Shown: positions 54,339 to 63,247, numbered from the stretch's first letter. The stretch is DNA of 64,000 bases from Serinicoccus chungangensis (GCF_001483745.1 NZ_LQBL01000008.1:1-64000); one strand, 5' to 3'. Program-made: numbers and translations. Notes: generated by a model from the sequence alone, not told the origin.

Positions 54339-55852
54339 CACCGTCGACGCAAGCTCATCTTGAGCGAGTGGCCCGGGGTGGGTCAGTCAACCTGGCAGGC
54401 GCCGCCGTGGCCGCCGGCAGCCAGTTTGTCCTCGTCCTCATATTGACAAATTTCTTCGACGCCGAACTCGCCGGAGTTGTCTTCGCCGCAACCTCGCTGA
54501 TTCTGATCCTGGCCGGACTTGCGGCCTTGGGGACAGACACCGGGCTCGCGCGCTTCCTCCTGAGGTTCGAGGAACTCGGGCGGCATGGGGATGTGCGCAC
54601 GGCTGTCTGGGTGGCTGGTCTACCCGTGTTGGGCATCAGCGTCACGCTCGCCGCCGCCCTCTTCTTCGGCGCAGAAGCTCTCGCTCTGGCGATGGGTCTC
54701 GAGCGTGCAGAAAGTGCCCAGGCGTTGCGATTTCTAGCCTTGGTGCTCCCGGCCATTGCGCTAAATGACTTTGGGCTGGCTGGCACCCGTGCGCTAGGAA
54801 CGATGCGGACCACTGTCCTTGTCGACAAGTTCATGCGAACCTTGATGCAGCCCCTCCTGATCTTGGGGGTAGCTGCCATCAGCGGAGGACTTCTCCTCGT
54901 GGTTTCTGCCTGGGCCATCCCTTATGCCGCATCCTCCTTGACCGCGCTGTTCCTGTTGCGCAGGATGCTGCACCGCAGGGGGGCATTGCGTATGCACCTC
55001 GACCGGATGCCGCCTCGGGCGGTCTGGCGGGAGTTCTGGGCTTTTACCTGGCTGCGTGGTGTCGCACGGTTCTTGCAAATCGTCTTGCAGCGGGCCGACA
55101 TCGTCATCATAGGCGCTTTGCTGGGGCCGATGGAGGCGGCACTCTACACGGCGGCGACGCGCTTCGTTGTCCTCGGCCAATTTGTAGTCCAGGCCATCCA
55201 GAATGTCCTGCTTCCGCAGTTCAGCAAACTACTAGCCCGCCGAGAGAATGCAGTCGTCCAGAACCTGCTGCACATTGCTACCGCCTGGAGCAGCACTCTT
55301 GCATTACCCATATACGCGATAGCGGCCCTATCGGCTCCTCTTTATCTTGGACTCTTCGGCTCTTCTTACGCGAAGAGCGGTGGGGCCGAGGCGGTCGTCG
55401 TCATCATGTCCATCGCCATGGCAGTCTCGGTCATCGCCGGGCCCCTTGACACGCTCCTCATCATGTCCGGCCACAGTGGTGCCAGCCTGGCGAATATTTG
55501 CGTGGCGCTGGCCGTCGACCTCACCCTGTGTCTGTTCCTCATTCCTCAGATCGGTGTAGCGGGCGCCGCCATTGCCTGGGCGGCGGCAATAGTTAGCAAG
55601 AACCTATTGGCATACCTGCAGGTCCAGCGATGGCTCGGGATGACGCCGCAAAGTCTGGCAGGGGTGTTCGTAGTAGGAAGTGCGTTGATTGCCTTTGCAC
55701 TTCCCCTCGGAATCATAAGAGCGTTCGATGTGCTGAGCTGGTCGAGCCTCGCGGCGGCAGTCGCAGGCGGCTCTACGGTCTACCTGTTGGCTCTCTTCTT
55801 GCTTCGTCAGCGCCTCCAGTTGGCCGCCCTGAAGGCGGTTGTGCGGCGCTGA
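54335..55852 (+). CDS. Oligosaccharide flippase (Wzx-like, MOP superfamily)
   Basis: 505 aa with about 14 hydrophobic segments. The start region ERVARGGSVNLAGAAVAAGSQ and the middle FLQIVLQRADIVIIGALLGP with AALYTAATRFVVLGQFVVQA are typical of polysaccharide flippases. It moves lipid-linked repeat units across the membrane for polymerisation by the Wzy-Wzz protein at 45931. The ATG overlaps the upstream wzz-like stop. Last gene of the locus; the next gene converges. Confidence 0.88.
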   Translation: MTPSTQAHLERVARGGSVNLAGAAVAAGSQFVLVLILTNFFDAELAGVVFAATSLILILAGLAALGTDTGLARFLLRFEELGRHGDVRTAVWVAGLPVLGISVTLAAALFFGAEALALAMGLERAESAQALRFLALVLPAIALNDFGLAGTRALGTMRTTVLVDKFMRTLMQPLLILGVAAISGGLLLVVSAWAIPYAASSLTALFLLRRMLHRRGALRMHLDRMPPRAVWREFWAFTWLRGVARFLQIVLQRADIVIIGALLGPMEAALYTAATRFVVLGQFVVQAIQNVLLPQFSKLLARRENAVVQNLLHIATAWSSTLALPIYAIAALSAPLYLGLFGSSYAKSGGAEAVVVIMSIAMAVSVIAGPLDTLLIMSGHSGASLANICVALAVDLTLCLFLIPQIGVAGAAIAWAAAIVSKNLLAYLQVQRWLGMTPQSLAGVFVVGSALIAFALPLGIIRAFDVLSWSSLAAAVAGGSTVYLLALFLLRQRLQLAALKAVVRR

Positions 55853-55894
55853 GCGCATCGTAGAGTCTGGCCGCATAGCCGGGGTCTCGACTCC

Positions 55895-56836
55895 TCAGCG
55901 AACATTTATCCGCACGGCGATCTTGCCGCCCGGGCTGCCCTCCTGGGAGAGACGGTGCGCGTCGGCGATCTGGTCGAGGTCGAAGGTGGCGGCCACGGTG
56001 ACCCGCAGCTCGCCGCGGTCCACGAGCTCGGCGAGCGCGTCGAGGTGCGCGCGCTCAGGACGGACGAAGACGTAGCGCCCGCCGATCTGGCCCATCTGCT
56101 CGGCATCGATGACCGAGGCGACCCGGGCGGTGTCCTTGACCTGCGCCGAGATGTCCGCCATCGCGTCGCCGCCGACGAGGTCGAGGACTGCGTCCACAGG
56201 TCCGCCGACGGTGCCGAGCTGCTCGCCGACCGGCCCGGCTCCGTGGTCGAGGACGTGGGTCGCGCCGAGCTCGCCTACGAGGTCGTGGTTGGCTGGCGAG
56301 GCGGTGCCGATGACCTCGGCGCCCAGGGAGCGGGCGATCTGGACGGCGAACTGGCCGACACCGCCGGACGCCGCGTGCACGAGCACGCGGTCCCCCTCGC
56401 CGACGGCCAGGGCCTCGGTCAGCGCCTGGTATGCCGTGAGCCCGGCGAGCGGCACCGAGGCCGCCTCCTCGAAGCTCAGTCCGGCGGGCTTGAGCGACAC
56501 GGTCCGCTCAGGGGCGGGCACCAGCTCCGCGGCCGTCCCGGCGTGGACGTCGTCGCGACGGACGTAGCCCCATACCTCGTCCCCGACCTGCAGCCCGGTG
56601 CGCACGGCCGGCCCCACGGCCTCGACGACGCCGGCGACGTCCCAGCCCGGGACGATCGGCAGGTGGTGGGGGAAGGCGCCCTGCAGGTAGCCCTCCCGGA
56701 CCTTCCAGTCGACGGGGTTGACGCTGGTCGCCTTCGCCCGCACCAGCACGGTGTCGGGGCCGACCGGCGGGTCGGGCAGCTCACCGACGGTGAGGACCTC
56801 GGGGCCGCCGTAGGTGTCGTAGCTGGCTGCGCGCAT
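55895..56836 (-). CDS. NADP-dependent quinone oxidoreductase (zinc-independent MDR)
   Basis: 313 aa. ATG 56836 chosen over 56842 because AGGAGGAG then sits 6 nt upstream. The medium-chain reductase fold is clear: SVNPVDWKVREGYL, PGWDVAGVVEAVG, EEAASVPLAGLTAYQAL, and the nucleotide-binding VHAASGGVGQFAVQIARSLGA. No structural zinc cysteines. It reduces quinones or enones using NADPH; the physiological substrate is unknown. It marks the return to very high GC after the polysaccharide locus. Confidence 0.9.
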   Translation of the reverse strand: MRAASYDTYGGPEVLTVGELPDPPVGPDTVLVRAKATSVNPVDWKVREGYLQGAFPHHLPIVPGWDVAGVVEAVGPAVRTGLQVGDEVWGYVRRDDVHAGTAAELVPAPERTVSLKPAGLSFEEAASVPLAGLTAYQALTEALAVGEGDRVLVHAASGGVGQFAVQIARSLGAEVIGTASPANHDLVGELGATHVLDHGAGPVGEQLGTVGGPVDAVLDLVGGDAMADISAQVKDTARVASVIDAEQMGQIGGRYVFVRPERAHLDALAELVDRGELRVTVAATFDLDQIADAHRLSQEGSPGGKIAVRINVR

Positions 56837-56989
56837 GACCATCTCCTCCTGGGATCGGGACGCCCGGACCGGGCTCGGGGAGGTCAACACCACAGCCTGC
56901 TCGCTATTCCGGCGAGAAGCGTCCGGGGCCGGACAGGACCGACGGCGCAGGCCGGAGGTCCGGGACTTTCCGCAGGGGCCACCCGGCCC

Positions 56990-56995
56990 TACCCT
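56990..56995 (+). promoter_or_regulatory. -10 box for leaderless LysE-family gene
   Basis: TACCCT ends 6 nt before the GTG at 57002; no Shine-Dalgarno is present. Confidence 0.5.
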
Positions 56996-57001
56996 GGTCC
57001 T

Positions 57002-57652
57002 GTGCTCCTGGGGATCCCTGACTACGGGACGTTCTTCGTCGCCGCGCTGCTCATCGTCCTGCTGCCCGGACCGAACTCCATGTTCGTGCTCTCCGAGGCG
57101 GCCCGCAACGGGGTCCGCCGCGGCTGGGCGGCCGCCCTGGGCGTCTTCGTCGGCGACGCGGTGCTCATGGGCCTCACCTTCCTCGGCGCCGCCTCGCTGC
57201 TGCGCGGCAACCCGGTCGTCTTCAGCGTGGTCAAGTACCTCGGCGCCGCCTACCTCGCCTGGATCGGGCTGCGCCTCGTGCGCGCCGGGCTCGCCGCGCT
57301 GCGCCGCCCCGGCCGGGCCGAGGCCGAGCCGGCGCCCGTGCCCACGCGCCCCGGCGGCTCCTTCACCACCGCGCTCGTGCTCAGCCTGCTCAACCCCAAG
57401 GCGATCCTCTTCTTCGTGGCCTTCTTCGTGCAGTTCCTCCGCCCGGACTCCGCCCGGCCGCTGGCCGACTTCCTCGTCCTGGCGACCACGATGCAGGTGC
57501 TGAGCATGCTCTACCTCGGGGCACTCATCGTCGCCGGCACCGCCCTGGCCCGCGGCTTCCGGCAGCACCGACGCACCGCCGGCGGGCTCACCGGCGCCGT
57601 GGGGGCGGTCTTCGTCGGCTTCGGCGTCAAGCTCGCCGCCACCTCGCTCTGA
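57002..57652 (+). CDS. LysE family amino acid exporter
   Basis: 216 aa, GTG start, apparently leaderless. Six hydrophobic segments. The signature LLPGPNSMFVLSEAARNGVRRGW near the N-terminus and SLLNPKAILFFVAFFVQF in the middle are diagnostic of LysE/RhtB/LeuE exporters. The close match of this layout to LeuE suggests export of leucine or related neutral amino acids (inference). An Lrp regulator is encoded nearby at 58944-59438. Confidence 0.88.
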   Translation: MLLGIPDYGTFFVAALLIVLLPGPNSMFVLSEAARNGVRRGWAAALGVFVGDAVLMGLTFLGAASLLRGNPVVFSVVKYLGAAYLAWIGLRLVRAGLAALRRPGRAEAEPAPVPTRPGGSFTTALVLSLLNPKAILFFVAFFVQFLRPDSARPLADFLVLATTMQVLSMLYLGALIVAGTALARGFRQHRRTAGGLTGAVGAVFVGFGVKLAATSL

Positions 57653-57676
57653 GGCCGCCGGCCGGGCCCCGAGGGC

Positions 57677-58939
57677 TCACCCGTGCCGGTGCGCGCGCGG
57701 CAGCCGCAGCGGCAGGTGGCTGGTATGCCGGTGCTCGGGGCGCTCCTTCGACGCCCGGTCGACGCTCGCGCCGTAGCGCCGGCTGGCCCAGGCCGCGCTG
57801 AGGCCGTGCAGGTAGACGCTGAGCAGGATGGTCCAGCCGGCGACGACGAAGATCTCCTCCCCCATGGCCAGCCCCGCGGTCGTGACGACGAGGACGGCGT
57901 AGACGATCGAGGCCAGGCCGCGCGGACCCGCCCACCCGACGTAGAGCACCGTCGCGGCGCTCACCCCGCTGCCGAGCAGGGCGAGCGCCGTGGCCAGCAT
58001 CCGCACGACGAGCAGGCTCGCCAGGGCGTAGACGACGTAGCGCCACTCCAGGTCGGCGAGGATGTCCCCGACGATCGCCACCCCGAAGAGCAGGAAGGTC
58101 AGCAGGGCCAGCAGCTGGCCCTCGGACCGGGCGAAGGTCGTCGTGTGCTCGAGCACCGGCCGGGCCGTCGCCCCGACGACGGCCCCGGCGACGAAGGCGG
58201 CCACGAAGCCGTTGCCGCCGAGCACCTCCGCCGCGGAGTAGGCGACCCCGGCCACGGCGACCACCCCGAGGCGCAGCGACGCCGCGGTGGTCCACGAGCG
58301 GTCGTGCGCCCAGCGGAGCAGCCGGCCTCCGAGCCACCCGCTCAGCCCGCCGACGAGGAAGCCCAGACCGACGATCTGGGCGAGGAGCACGGCGTAGTCG
58401 CCGGACGAACCGGTCCGGCCCAGCGCCACGTCGATGAGGATGACGACGAAGGGCACGGCCAGCCCGTCGTTGAGCCCGCTCTCCACGTTGAGGGTCTGCC
58501 GGATGCGGCTCGGCACCGAGGGGCTCTCGACGAAGGACTGGCCGAGGGCCGCGTCGGTCGGGGCCAGGGTGGCGGCCAGGACCGCCAGGGCCACCAGCGG
58601 CAGACCCGGCAGCAGGAGCCACCCGGCGCCGGTCCCGATGAGCACCGCGGCCGGCAACCCGACCAGGAGCAGCCGCAGGGCCATGCTGTGCTCGCGGACC
58701 ACCGTGCGCAGGTCCAGCCGGGAGGCGTCGGTGAAGAGGACCACGACGAGGGTCGCCTCGGCGAGGACGCTGACCAGCTCGTCCTGGGGGTCGAGGCGCA
58801 CGACGTCCAGCAGCGCGGGACCGAGCAGGATCCCCGCGGTCGTGAAGATCATCGGCATGGTGACTGGGGTGCCGCCGAGCCGCCCGGCCAGCACGCTGAA
58901 GGCCAGCACAGCCAGGGCCACCACGAGGATGTCGGTCAT
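57677..58939 (-). CDS. Cation/proton antiporter (CPA1 type)
   Basis: 420 aa, about 12 membrane segments. The motif LAATLAPTDAALGQSFVES and ESGLNDGLAVPFVVILIDVAL contain the conserved Asp residues of Na+/H+ exchangers. There is no long C-terminal cytoplasmic domain. ATG 58939 starts 4 nt after the Lrp gene stop, so the two genes are probably translated together. It should exchange Na+ or K+ for protons across the membrane. Confidence 0.88.
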   Translation of the reverse strand: MTDILVVALAVLAFSVLAGRLGGTPVTMPMIFTTAGILLGPALLDVVRLDPQDELVSVLAEATLVVVLFTDASRLDLRTVVREHSMALRLLLVGLPAAVLIGTGAGWLLLPGLPLVALAVLAATLAPTDAALGQSFVESPSVPSRIRQTLNVESGLNDGLAVPFVVILIDVALGRTGSSGDYAVLLAQIVGLGFLVGGLSGWLGGRLLRWAHDRSWTTAASLRLGVVAVAGVAYSAAEVLGGNGFVAAFVAGAVVGATARPVLEHTTTFARSEGQLLALLTFLLFGVAIVGDILADLEWRYVVYALASLLVVRMLATALALLGSGVSAATVLYVGWAGPRGLASIVYAVLVVTTAGLAMGEEIFVVAGWTILLSVYLHGLSAAWASRRYGASVDRASKERPEHRHTSHLPLRLPRAHRHG

Positions 58940-58943
58940 CCGC

Positions 58944-59438
58944 TCAGCGCTCCCACTCGTCGAAGACCAGCCAGGTGCGGGTGGCGCGGACCCCCGGGAC
59001 ACCCTGGATCCGGCCCAGGACGACGTCGCGCAGCTCGTGGTTGTCGCGCGCCCGCACCTCCACGAGCATGTCGAACTCCGCACCCACCAGCGCCACCTTC
59101 TCGACCCCGGGCAGCGTCTCGAGCGCGTCCAGGACCTCGCGCCACGCCCCCTGCTCGATGGAGACCGACACGTAGGCCGCGGTCGCCAGGCCGAGCTTGT
59201 CCGCGTCGACGCGGGCGGCATACCCCGTGATCACCTGCTCGCGGTGCAACCGCTCGAGCCGGGAGTATGCCGTCGCCCGGCTGATGTGCACGCGTTCGGC
59301 GAGCGCACGGACCGACAGCCGGCCGTCGCGGCGCAGCTCGGCGACGATGGCGTGGTCGGTCTCGTCCAGGGCCGCGGCAACCTGTCCGGTCCCCCTCCGG
59401 AGGACCGGACCGTCACCGGACGTACGGTCCTCTGCCAT
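58944..59438 (-). CDS. Lrp/AsnC family transcriptional regulator
   Basis: 164 aa. The N-terminal helix-turn-helix (LDETDHAIVAELRRDGRLS, then RVHISRATAYSRLERL) is followed by the RAM ligand-binding domain (AYVSVSIEQGAWREVLDAL, GEFDMLVEVRARD-like). It is divergent from the 2-oxoacid dehydrogenase operon, an arrangement seen with BkdR-type regulators of branched-chain amino acid catabolism. A 10-bp palindrome in the shared upstream region is a candidate site. Confidence 0.9.
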   Translation of the reverse strand: MAEDRTSGDGPVLRRGTGQVAAALDETDHAIVAELRRDGRLSVRALAERVHISRATAYSRLERLHREQVITGYAARVDADKLGLATAAYVSVSIEQGAWREVLDALETLPGVEKVALVGAEFDMLVEVRARDNHELRDVVLGRIQGVPGVRATRTWLVFDEWER

Positions 59439-59513
59439 GCGCCCATCCTGCCACTCGTCCAGGATTCTCGCCTGATGTCGTCACAGTGTGCGCCGACGCG
59501 GGACGATGACCCC

Positions 59514-59523
59514 TAGACGTCTA
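59514..59523. promoter_or_regulatory. Palindrome in Lrp/dehydrogenase divergent region
   Basis: TAGACGTCTA is a perfect 10-bp palindrome, 22 nt before the E1alpha start and 75 nt from the lrp start. Candidate Lrp operator. Confidence 0.35.
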
Positions 59524-59545
59524 CGTGAGGACCGAGGACTCGACG

Positions 59546-60673
59546 ATGAGTGACATCACCGAACTGCTCCCCTGCCCCACCCCGGTGCAGCTGCTCGCCG
59601 CCGACGGCAGCGCCGTCGACCCGGGCGAGCAGGCGCGGGCCCGCGGCTACGCCATGCCGGCACCCGAGGACCTGCTCGCCGTCTGGCGCGCCATGGTCGT
59701 CGGCCGCCGCTTCGACGCCCAGGCGACCGCGCTGACCAAGCAGGGCCGCCTGGCGGTCTACCCCAGCTCGCGTGGGCAGGACGCCTGCCAGGTCGCGCCG
59801 GTCCTGGCGCTGGCCCAGCAGGACTGGCTCTTCCCGACCTACCGCGACTCGATGGCGCTGGTGACCCACGGCATCGACCCGGTCGAGGTGCTCACCCTGC
59901 TGCGCGGGGACTGGCACTGCGGCTACGACCCACGGGCCACCCGCACCGCCCCCCAGTGCACGCCGCTGGCCACCCAGGCGGTGCACGCCGCCGGTGCGGC
60001 CCACGGGCTGACCCGGCGCGGCACCGACGGCATCGCGCTGTGCCTCATCGGGGACGGCGCGACCAGCGAGGGGGACTTCCACGAGGGCCTCAACTTCGCC
60101 GCGGTCTTCGGGGCCCCGGCGGTCTTCCTCGTCCAGAACAACAAGTACGCCATCTCCGTGCCGCTCGCCAAGCAGACCAAGGCCCCGGCCCTGGCCTACA
60201 AGGGCGTCGGCTACGGCGTGCGCAGCGAGCAGGTCGACGGCAACGACCCCGCGGCGGTGCTGGCGGTCATGCGGGAGGCCTACGCGCACGCCCGGTCCGG
60301 GCACGGCCCGGTGCTGGTCGAGGCGCACACCTACCGCATGGAGGCGCACACCAACGCCGACGACGCCACCCGCTACCGCACCGCCGACGAGGTCGACGGG
60401 TGGACCGGGCAGGACCCGATCGTCCGGCTCCAGGCATACCTGGTCGAGCAGGGGCACCTCGACGACGCGCGCATCCAGGAGGTCCGCGACGAGGCCGACG
60501 CCCTGGCCGCCGACCTGCGCACCCGGATGAACGCCGAACCGACGGTCGAGCCGCTCGAGCTCTTCGACCACGTCTACGACCGGCCGACGCCGCAGCTGCT
60601 CGAGCAGCGCGAGATGGTCCGCAGCGAGCTGGACAGCCACGTCACCCAGCAGGAGATGGAGAGCGCGCGATGA
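59546..60673 (+). CDS. bkdA: 2-oxoacid dehydrogenase E1 component, alpha subunit
   Basis: 375 aa from ATG 59546, with GAGGA upstream; GTG 59525 in frame is an alternative. The thiamine diphosphate-binding motif begins GDGATSEGDFHEGLNFAAVF and ends in VQNNKYAIS. YPSSRGQDACQVA and PTYRDSMALVTHG are typical of branched-chain rather than pyruvate E1alpha, and the divergent Lrp regulator agrees; a pyruvate complex cannot be excluded. First gene of a coupled E1alpha-E1beta-E2 operon. Confidence 0.9.
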   Translation: MSDITELLPCPTPVQLLAADGSAVDPGEQARARGYAMPAPEDLLAVWRAMVVGRRFDAQATALTKQGRLAVYPSSRGQDACQVAPVLALAQQDWLFPTYRDSMALVTHGIDPVEVLTLLRGDWHCGYDPRATRTAPQCTPLATQAVHAAGAAHGLTRRGTDGIALCLIGDGATSEGDFHEGLNFAAVFGAPAVFLVQNNKYAISVPLAKQTKAPALAYKGVGYGVRSEQVDGNDPAAVLAVMREAYAHARSGHGPVLVEAHTYRMEAHTNADDATRYRTADEVDGWTGQDPIVRLQAYLVEQGHLDDARIQEVRDEADALAADLRTRMNAEPTVEPLELFDHVYDRPTPQLLEQREMVRSELDSHVTQQEMESAR

Positions 60674-61695
60674 GCCCGACCACCTACGCCAAGGCCCTCA
60701 ACACGGCCCTGCGCGACGCGCTCACCGAGGACCCGGACGTGCTCGTGCTCGGTGAGGACGTCGGTGCGCTCGGCGGCGTCTTCCGCATCACCGACGGCCT
60801 GACGAGGGACTTCGGCGAGGACCGCTGCGTCGACACGCCCCTGGCCGAGGCGGGGATCGCCGGTTTCGCGGTCGGCCTGGCCATGCAGGGCTTCCGCCCG
60901 GTCGTCGAGATGCAGTTCGACGCCTTCGGCTACCCGGCCTTCGAGCAGGTGGTGTCGCACATCGCCAAGATGCGCAACCGCACCCGCGGCGCGCTGCCGA
61001 TGCCGATCACCATCCGGATCCCGTACGCCGGGGGGATCGGTGGCGTCGAGCACCACTGCGACTCCTCCGAGGGCTACTACGTGCACACCCCCGGTCTGCA
61101 CGTCGTCACCCCGGCGACGCCGGCCGACGCCTACTCGTTGCTGCGCGAGGCGATCGCCTCCGACGACCCGGTGGTCTTCATGGAGCCCAAGAGCCAGTAC
61201 TACGCGAAGGCCGACCTCGAGCTGCCCACCCGTACCGAGCCCATCGGGCAGGCCGTCGTGCGTCGCGAGGGCGCCGACGTCACGCTGCTCACCTACGGCC
61301 CGCAGGTCGCGGCCGCGCTCAAGGCCGCCGAGGTCGCGGCCGCGGAGGAGGACTGGGACGTCGAGGTCGTGGACCTGCGCTCGCTCGTGCCCTTCGACGA
61401 CGCGACGGTCGAGGCGTCGGTGCGCCGGACCGGCCGGGCCGTCGTCCTCGCCGAGGCGCAGGGCTTCGCCGGCATGGGTGCCGAGATCGCCGCGCGGGTG
61501 CAGGAGCGCTGCTTCCACAGCCTGGCCGCGCCCGTCCTGCGGGTCACGGGGCTCGACATCCCCTACCCGCCCCCCAAGCTCGAGCACACCCACCTGCCCG
61601 GGATCGACCGGATCCTCGACACCATCGCCCGGCTGCAGTGGGACGACGAGCCCGACCTCACCCACGCCCCCGACGAGCACGAGGTGTCGGCATGA
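60670..61695 (+). CDS. bkdB: 2-oxoacid dehydrogenase E1 component, beta subunit
   Basis: 341 aa, normal length. LGEDVGALGGVFRITDGL and DTPLAEAGIAGFAVGLAMQG carry the beta-subunit residues that complete the thiamine site, and GGVEHHCDSSEGYYVHTPG follows. C-terminal transketolase domain with VVDLRSLVPFDDATV. ATGA overlaps join it to the genes on both sides. It forms an alpha2beta2 E1 with the preceding product. Confidence 0.93.
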   Translation: MSPTTYAKALNTALRDALTEDPDVLVLGEDVGALGGVFRITDGLTRDFGEDRCVDTPLAEAGIAGFAVGLAMQGFRPVVEMQFDAFGYPAFEQVVSHIAKMRNRTRGALPMPITIRIPYAGGIGGVEHHCDSSEGYYVHTPGLHVVTPATPADAYSLLREAIASDDPVVFMEPKSQYYAKADLELPTRTEPIGQAVVRREGADVTLLTYGPQVAAALKAAEVAAAEEDWDVEVVDLRSLVPFDDATVEASVRRTGRAVVLAEAQGFAGMGAEIAARVQERCFHSLAAPVLRVTGLDIPYPPPKLEHTHLPGIDRILDTIARLQWDDEPDLTHAPDEHEVSA

Positions 61696-63230
61696 CGCAG
61701 GTCTTCCGCTTGCCCGACCTCGGCGAGGGCCTGACCGAGGCGGAGATCGTCGAGTGGCACGTCGCCGCCGGTGACGAGGTCGGCGTCGACCAGGAGGTCG
61801 TCACCGTCGAGACCGCCAAGGCCGCCGTGTCGGTGCCCTGCCCGTATGCCGGCACCGTCGCCCGGGTGCACGCCGAGGCCGGCCAGGTGCTGCCCGTCGG
61901 CGAGCCGCTCATCACCATCGGCGAGCCGGACGGGTCGGAGGGCGCCCCGTCGGGCGCGACCGGCGGCGCCGGGGCCACGGGCGGGGCCGGGGCCACGGGC
62001 GGGGCCGGAGGCGGGGCCGGGGCCGGGGGCGAGCAGTACCGCGAGGAGGAGCAGGCCGGTGCCCGCCCCTCCGGCGGCCCGGCCCCGGGCGGCCAGGGCG
62101 AGGACCAGCCGGAGCGACCGCTCATCGGCTACGGCGCCGGCGAGGGCCCCGCCCGCCGCACCGGCGGCCGCCGCCGCCGAGGCCGCACCACCACGCCCCC
62201 GACCGCCCCCACCACCCCACCGAGCGCCGCCAATGGTTCCCCCACCACCCCACCGAGCGCCGCGAATGGTTCCCCCAGCACCCCACCGAGCGCCGCCAAT
62301 GGTTCCCCCACCACCCCACCGAGCGCCGCGAATGGTGGTCGCGCCGTGCGCGTCATCTCTCCCCTCGTCCGCCGGCTGGCGCACGAGCACGGTGTCGACC
62401 TGACGACGGTGACGCCCGGCCCGACCGGGGTCGTCCGCCGGGCGGACCTGGAGGCATACCTCGCCACCCGGGACGCCGGTGACCAGCAGCGCAACGCGCC
62501 GGCCGCCGACCCGGTGCCGCCGGCCGGCCGGGACGGGAGCGACACGCGGATCCCCATCCAGGGCGTGCAGCGGCTCATGGTCGAGCGGCTGTCCACCTCG
62601 CGGCGCGAGATCCCCGACGCCACCACCTGGGTCGACGTCGACGCCACCCGGCTGATGAAGGCCAAGGACGCCCTCAAGGCCGCGCGGCCCGACGCCGGGA
62701 TCGGCGTGCTGCCGCTCCTGGCCCGCATCGCCGTGGCGGGCCTGCAGGCCTACCCGGCGCTCAACTCCTCGGTGGACACCGAGGCCGGCGAGATCGTCCA
62801 CCACGGCGCGGTCAACCTCGGCTTCGCCGCGCAGAGCCCCCGTGGTCTCGTCGTGCCGGTCGTGCACGACGCGGACGCGATGACGACGAGCGAGCTGGCC
62901 GCCGCGCTGCGCGAGCTCACCGTCAAGGCCCGCGACGGCAAGGTGTCGCCCGCCGAGCTGACCGGCGGCACGTTCACCCTCAACAACTACGGCGTCTTCG
63001 GCGTGGACGGCTCGACACCGATCATCAACCACCCCGAGGCCGCGATGCTGGGCGTGGGGCGCATCGTCGACAAGCCGTGGGTGCACCGGGGCAAGGTCAG
63101 AGTCCGCAAGGTCACCCAGCTGTCGTTCTCCTTCGACCACCGGGTGTGCGACGGCGGGACGGCGGGTGGCTTCCTGCGGTTCGTCGCCGACTGCGTCGAG
63201 CAGCCGGCCGCCCTGCTCGCCGACCTCTGA
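61692..63230 (+). CDS. bkdC: 2-oxoacid dehydrogenase E2 (dihydrolipoyl acyltransferase)
   Basis: 512 aa. Lipoyl domain 1-80 with the lipoylated Lys43 in VETAKAAVSV. Then a Gly-Ala-Thr collagen-like stretch (about 90-112), an Arg-rich patch, and four 11-residue repeats (174-217). A peripheral-subunit-binding domain covers about 220-258 (ISPLVRRLAHEHGVDL). The catalytic domain ends with FSFDHRVCDGGTAGGF, the HxxxDG active site. One lipoyl domain only. E3 is not in the window. The repetitive linker is unusual for the family. Confidence 0.92.
   Translation: MTQVFRLPDLGEGLTEAEIVEWHVAAGDEVGVDQEVVTVETAKAAVSVPCPYAGTVARVHAEAGQVLPVGEPLITIGEPDGSEGAPSGATGGAGATGGAGATGGAGGGAGAGGEQYREEEQAGARPSGGPAPGGQGEDQPERPLIGYGAGEGPARRTGGRRRRGRTTTPPTAPTTPPSAANGSPTTPPSAANGSPSTPPSAANGSPTTPPSAANGGRAVRVISPLVRRLAHEHGVDLTTVTPGPTGVVRRADLEAYLATRDAGDQQRNAPAADPVPPAGRDGSDTRIPIQGVQRLMVERLSTSRREIPDATTWVDVDATRLMKAKDALKAARPDAGIGVLPLLARIAVAGLQAYPALNSSVDTEAGEIVHHGAVNLGFAAQSPRGLVVPVVHDADAMTTSELAAALRELTVKARDGKVSPAELTGGTFTLNNYGVFGVDGSTPIINHPEAAMLGVGRIVDKPWVHRGKVRVRKVTQLSFSFDHRVCDGGTAGGFLRFVADCVEQPAALLADL
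62211..62342 (+). repeat. Four tandem 33-bp repeats in E2 linker
   Basis: Four in-frame copies (62211, 62244, 62277, 62310) encode TTPPSAANGSP with single changes; the copies alternate GCC and GCG before the Asn codon, which suggests duplication of a 66-bp pair. Confidence 0.85.
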
Positions 63231-63245
63231 GGGGGCGGCGCCCCC
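63231..63245. terminator. Bidirectional terminator
   Basis: GGGGGC and GCCCCC with a GGC loop start right after the E2 stop codon and lie 2 nt from the stop of the convergent CWB2 gene. Confidence 0.6.
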
Positions 63246-63247
63246 GT

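Noticed and set aside
55847-55900. Terminator between the flippase and quinone oxidoreductase genes (CGCTGAG/CTCAGCG)
   Set aside because: Arms are only 7 bp with a 40-nt loop, too weak to call without support.
62211-62342. CRISPR-like repeat pattern
   Set aside because: The copies are contiguous without spacers and lie in frame inside the E2 gene, so this is a coding tandem repeat.
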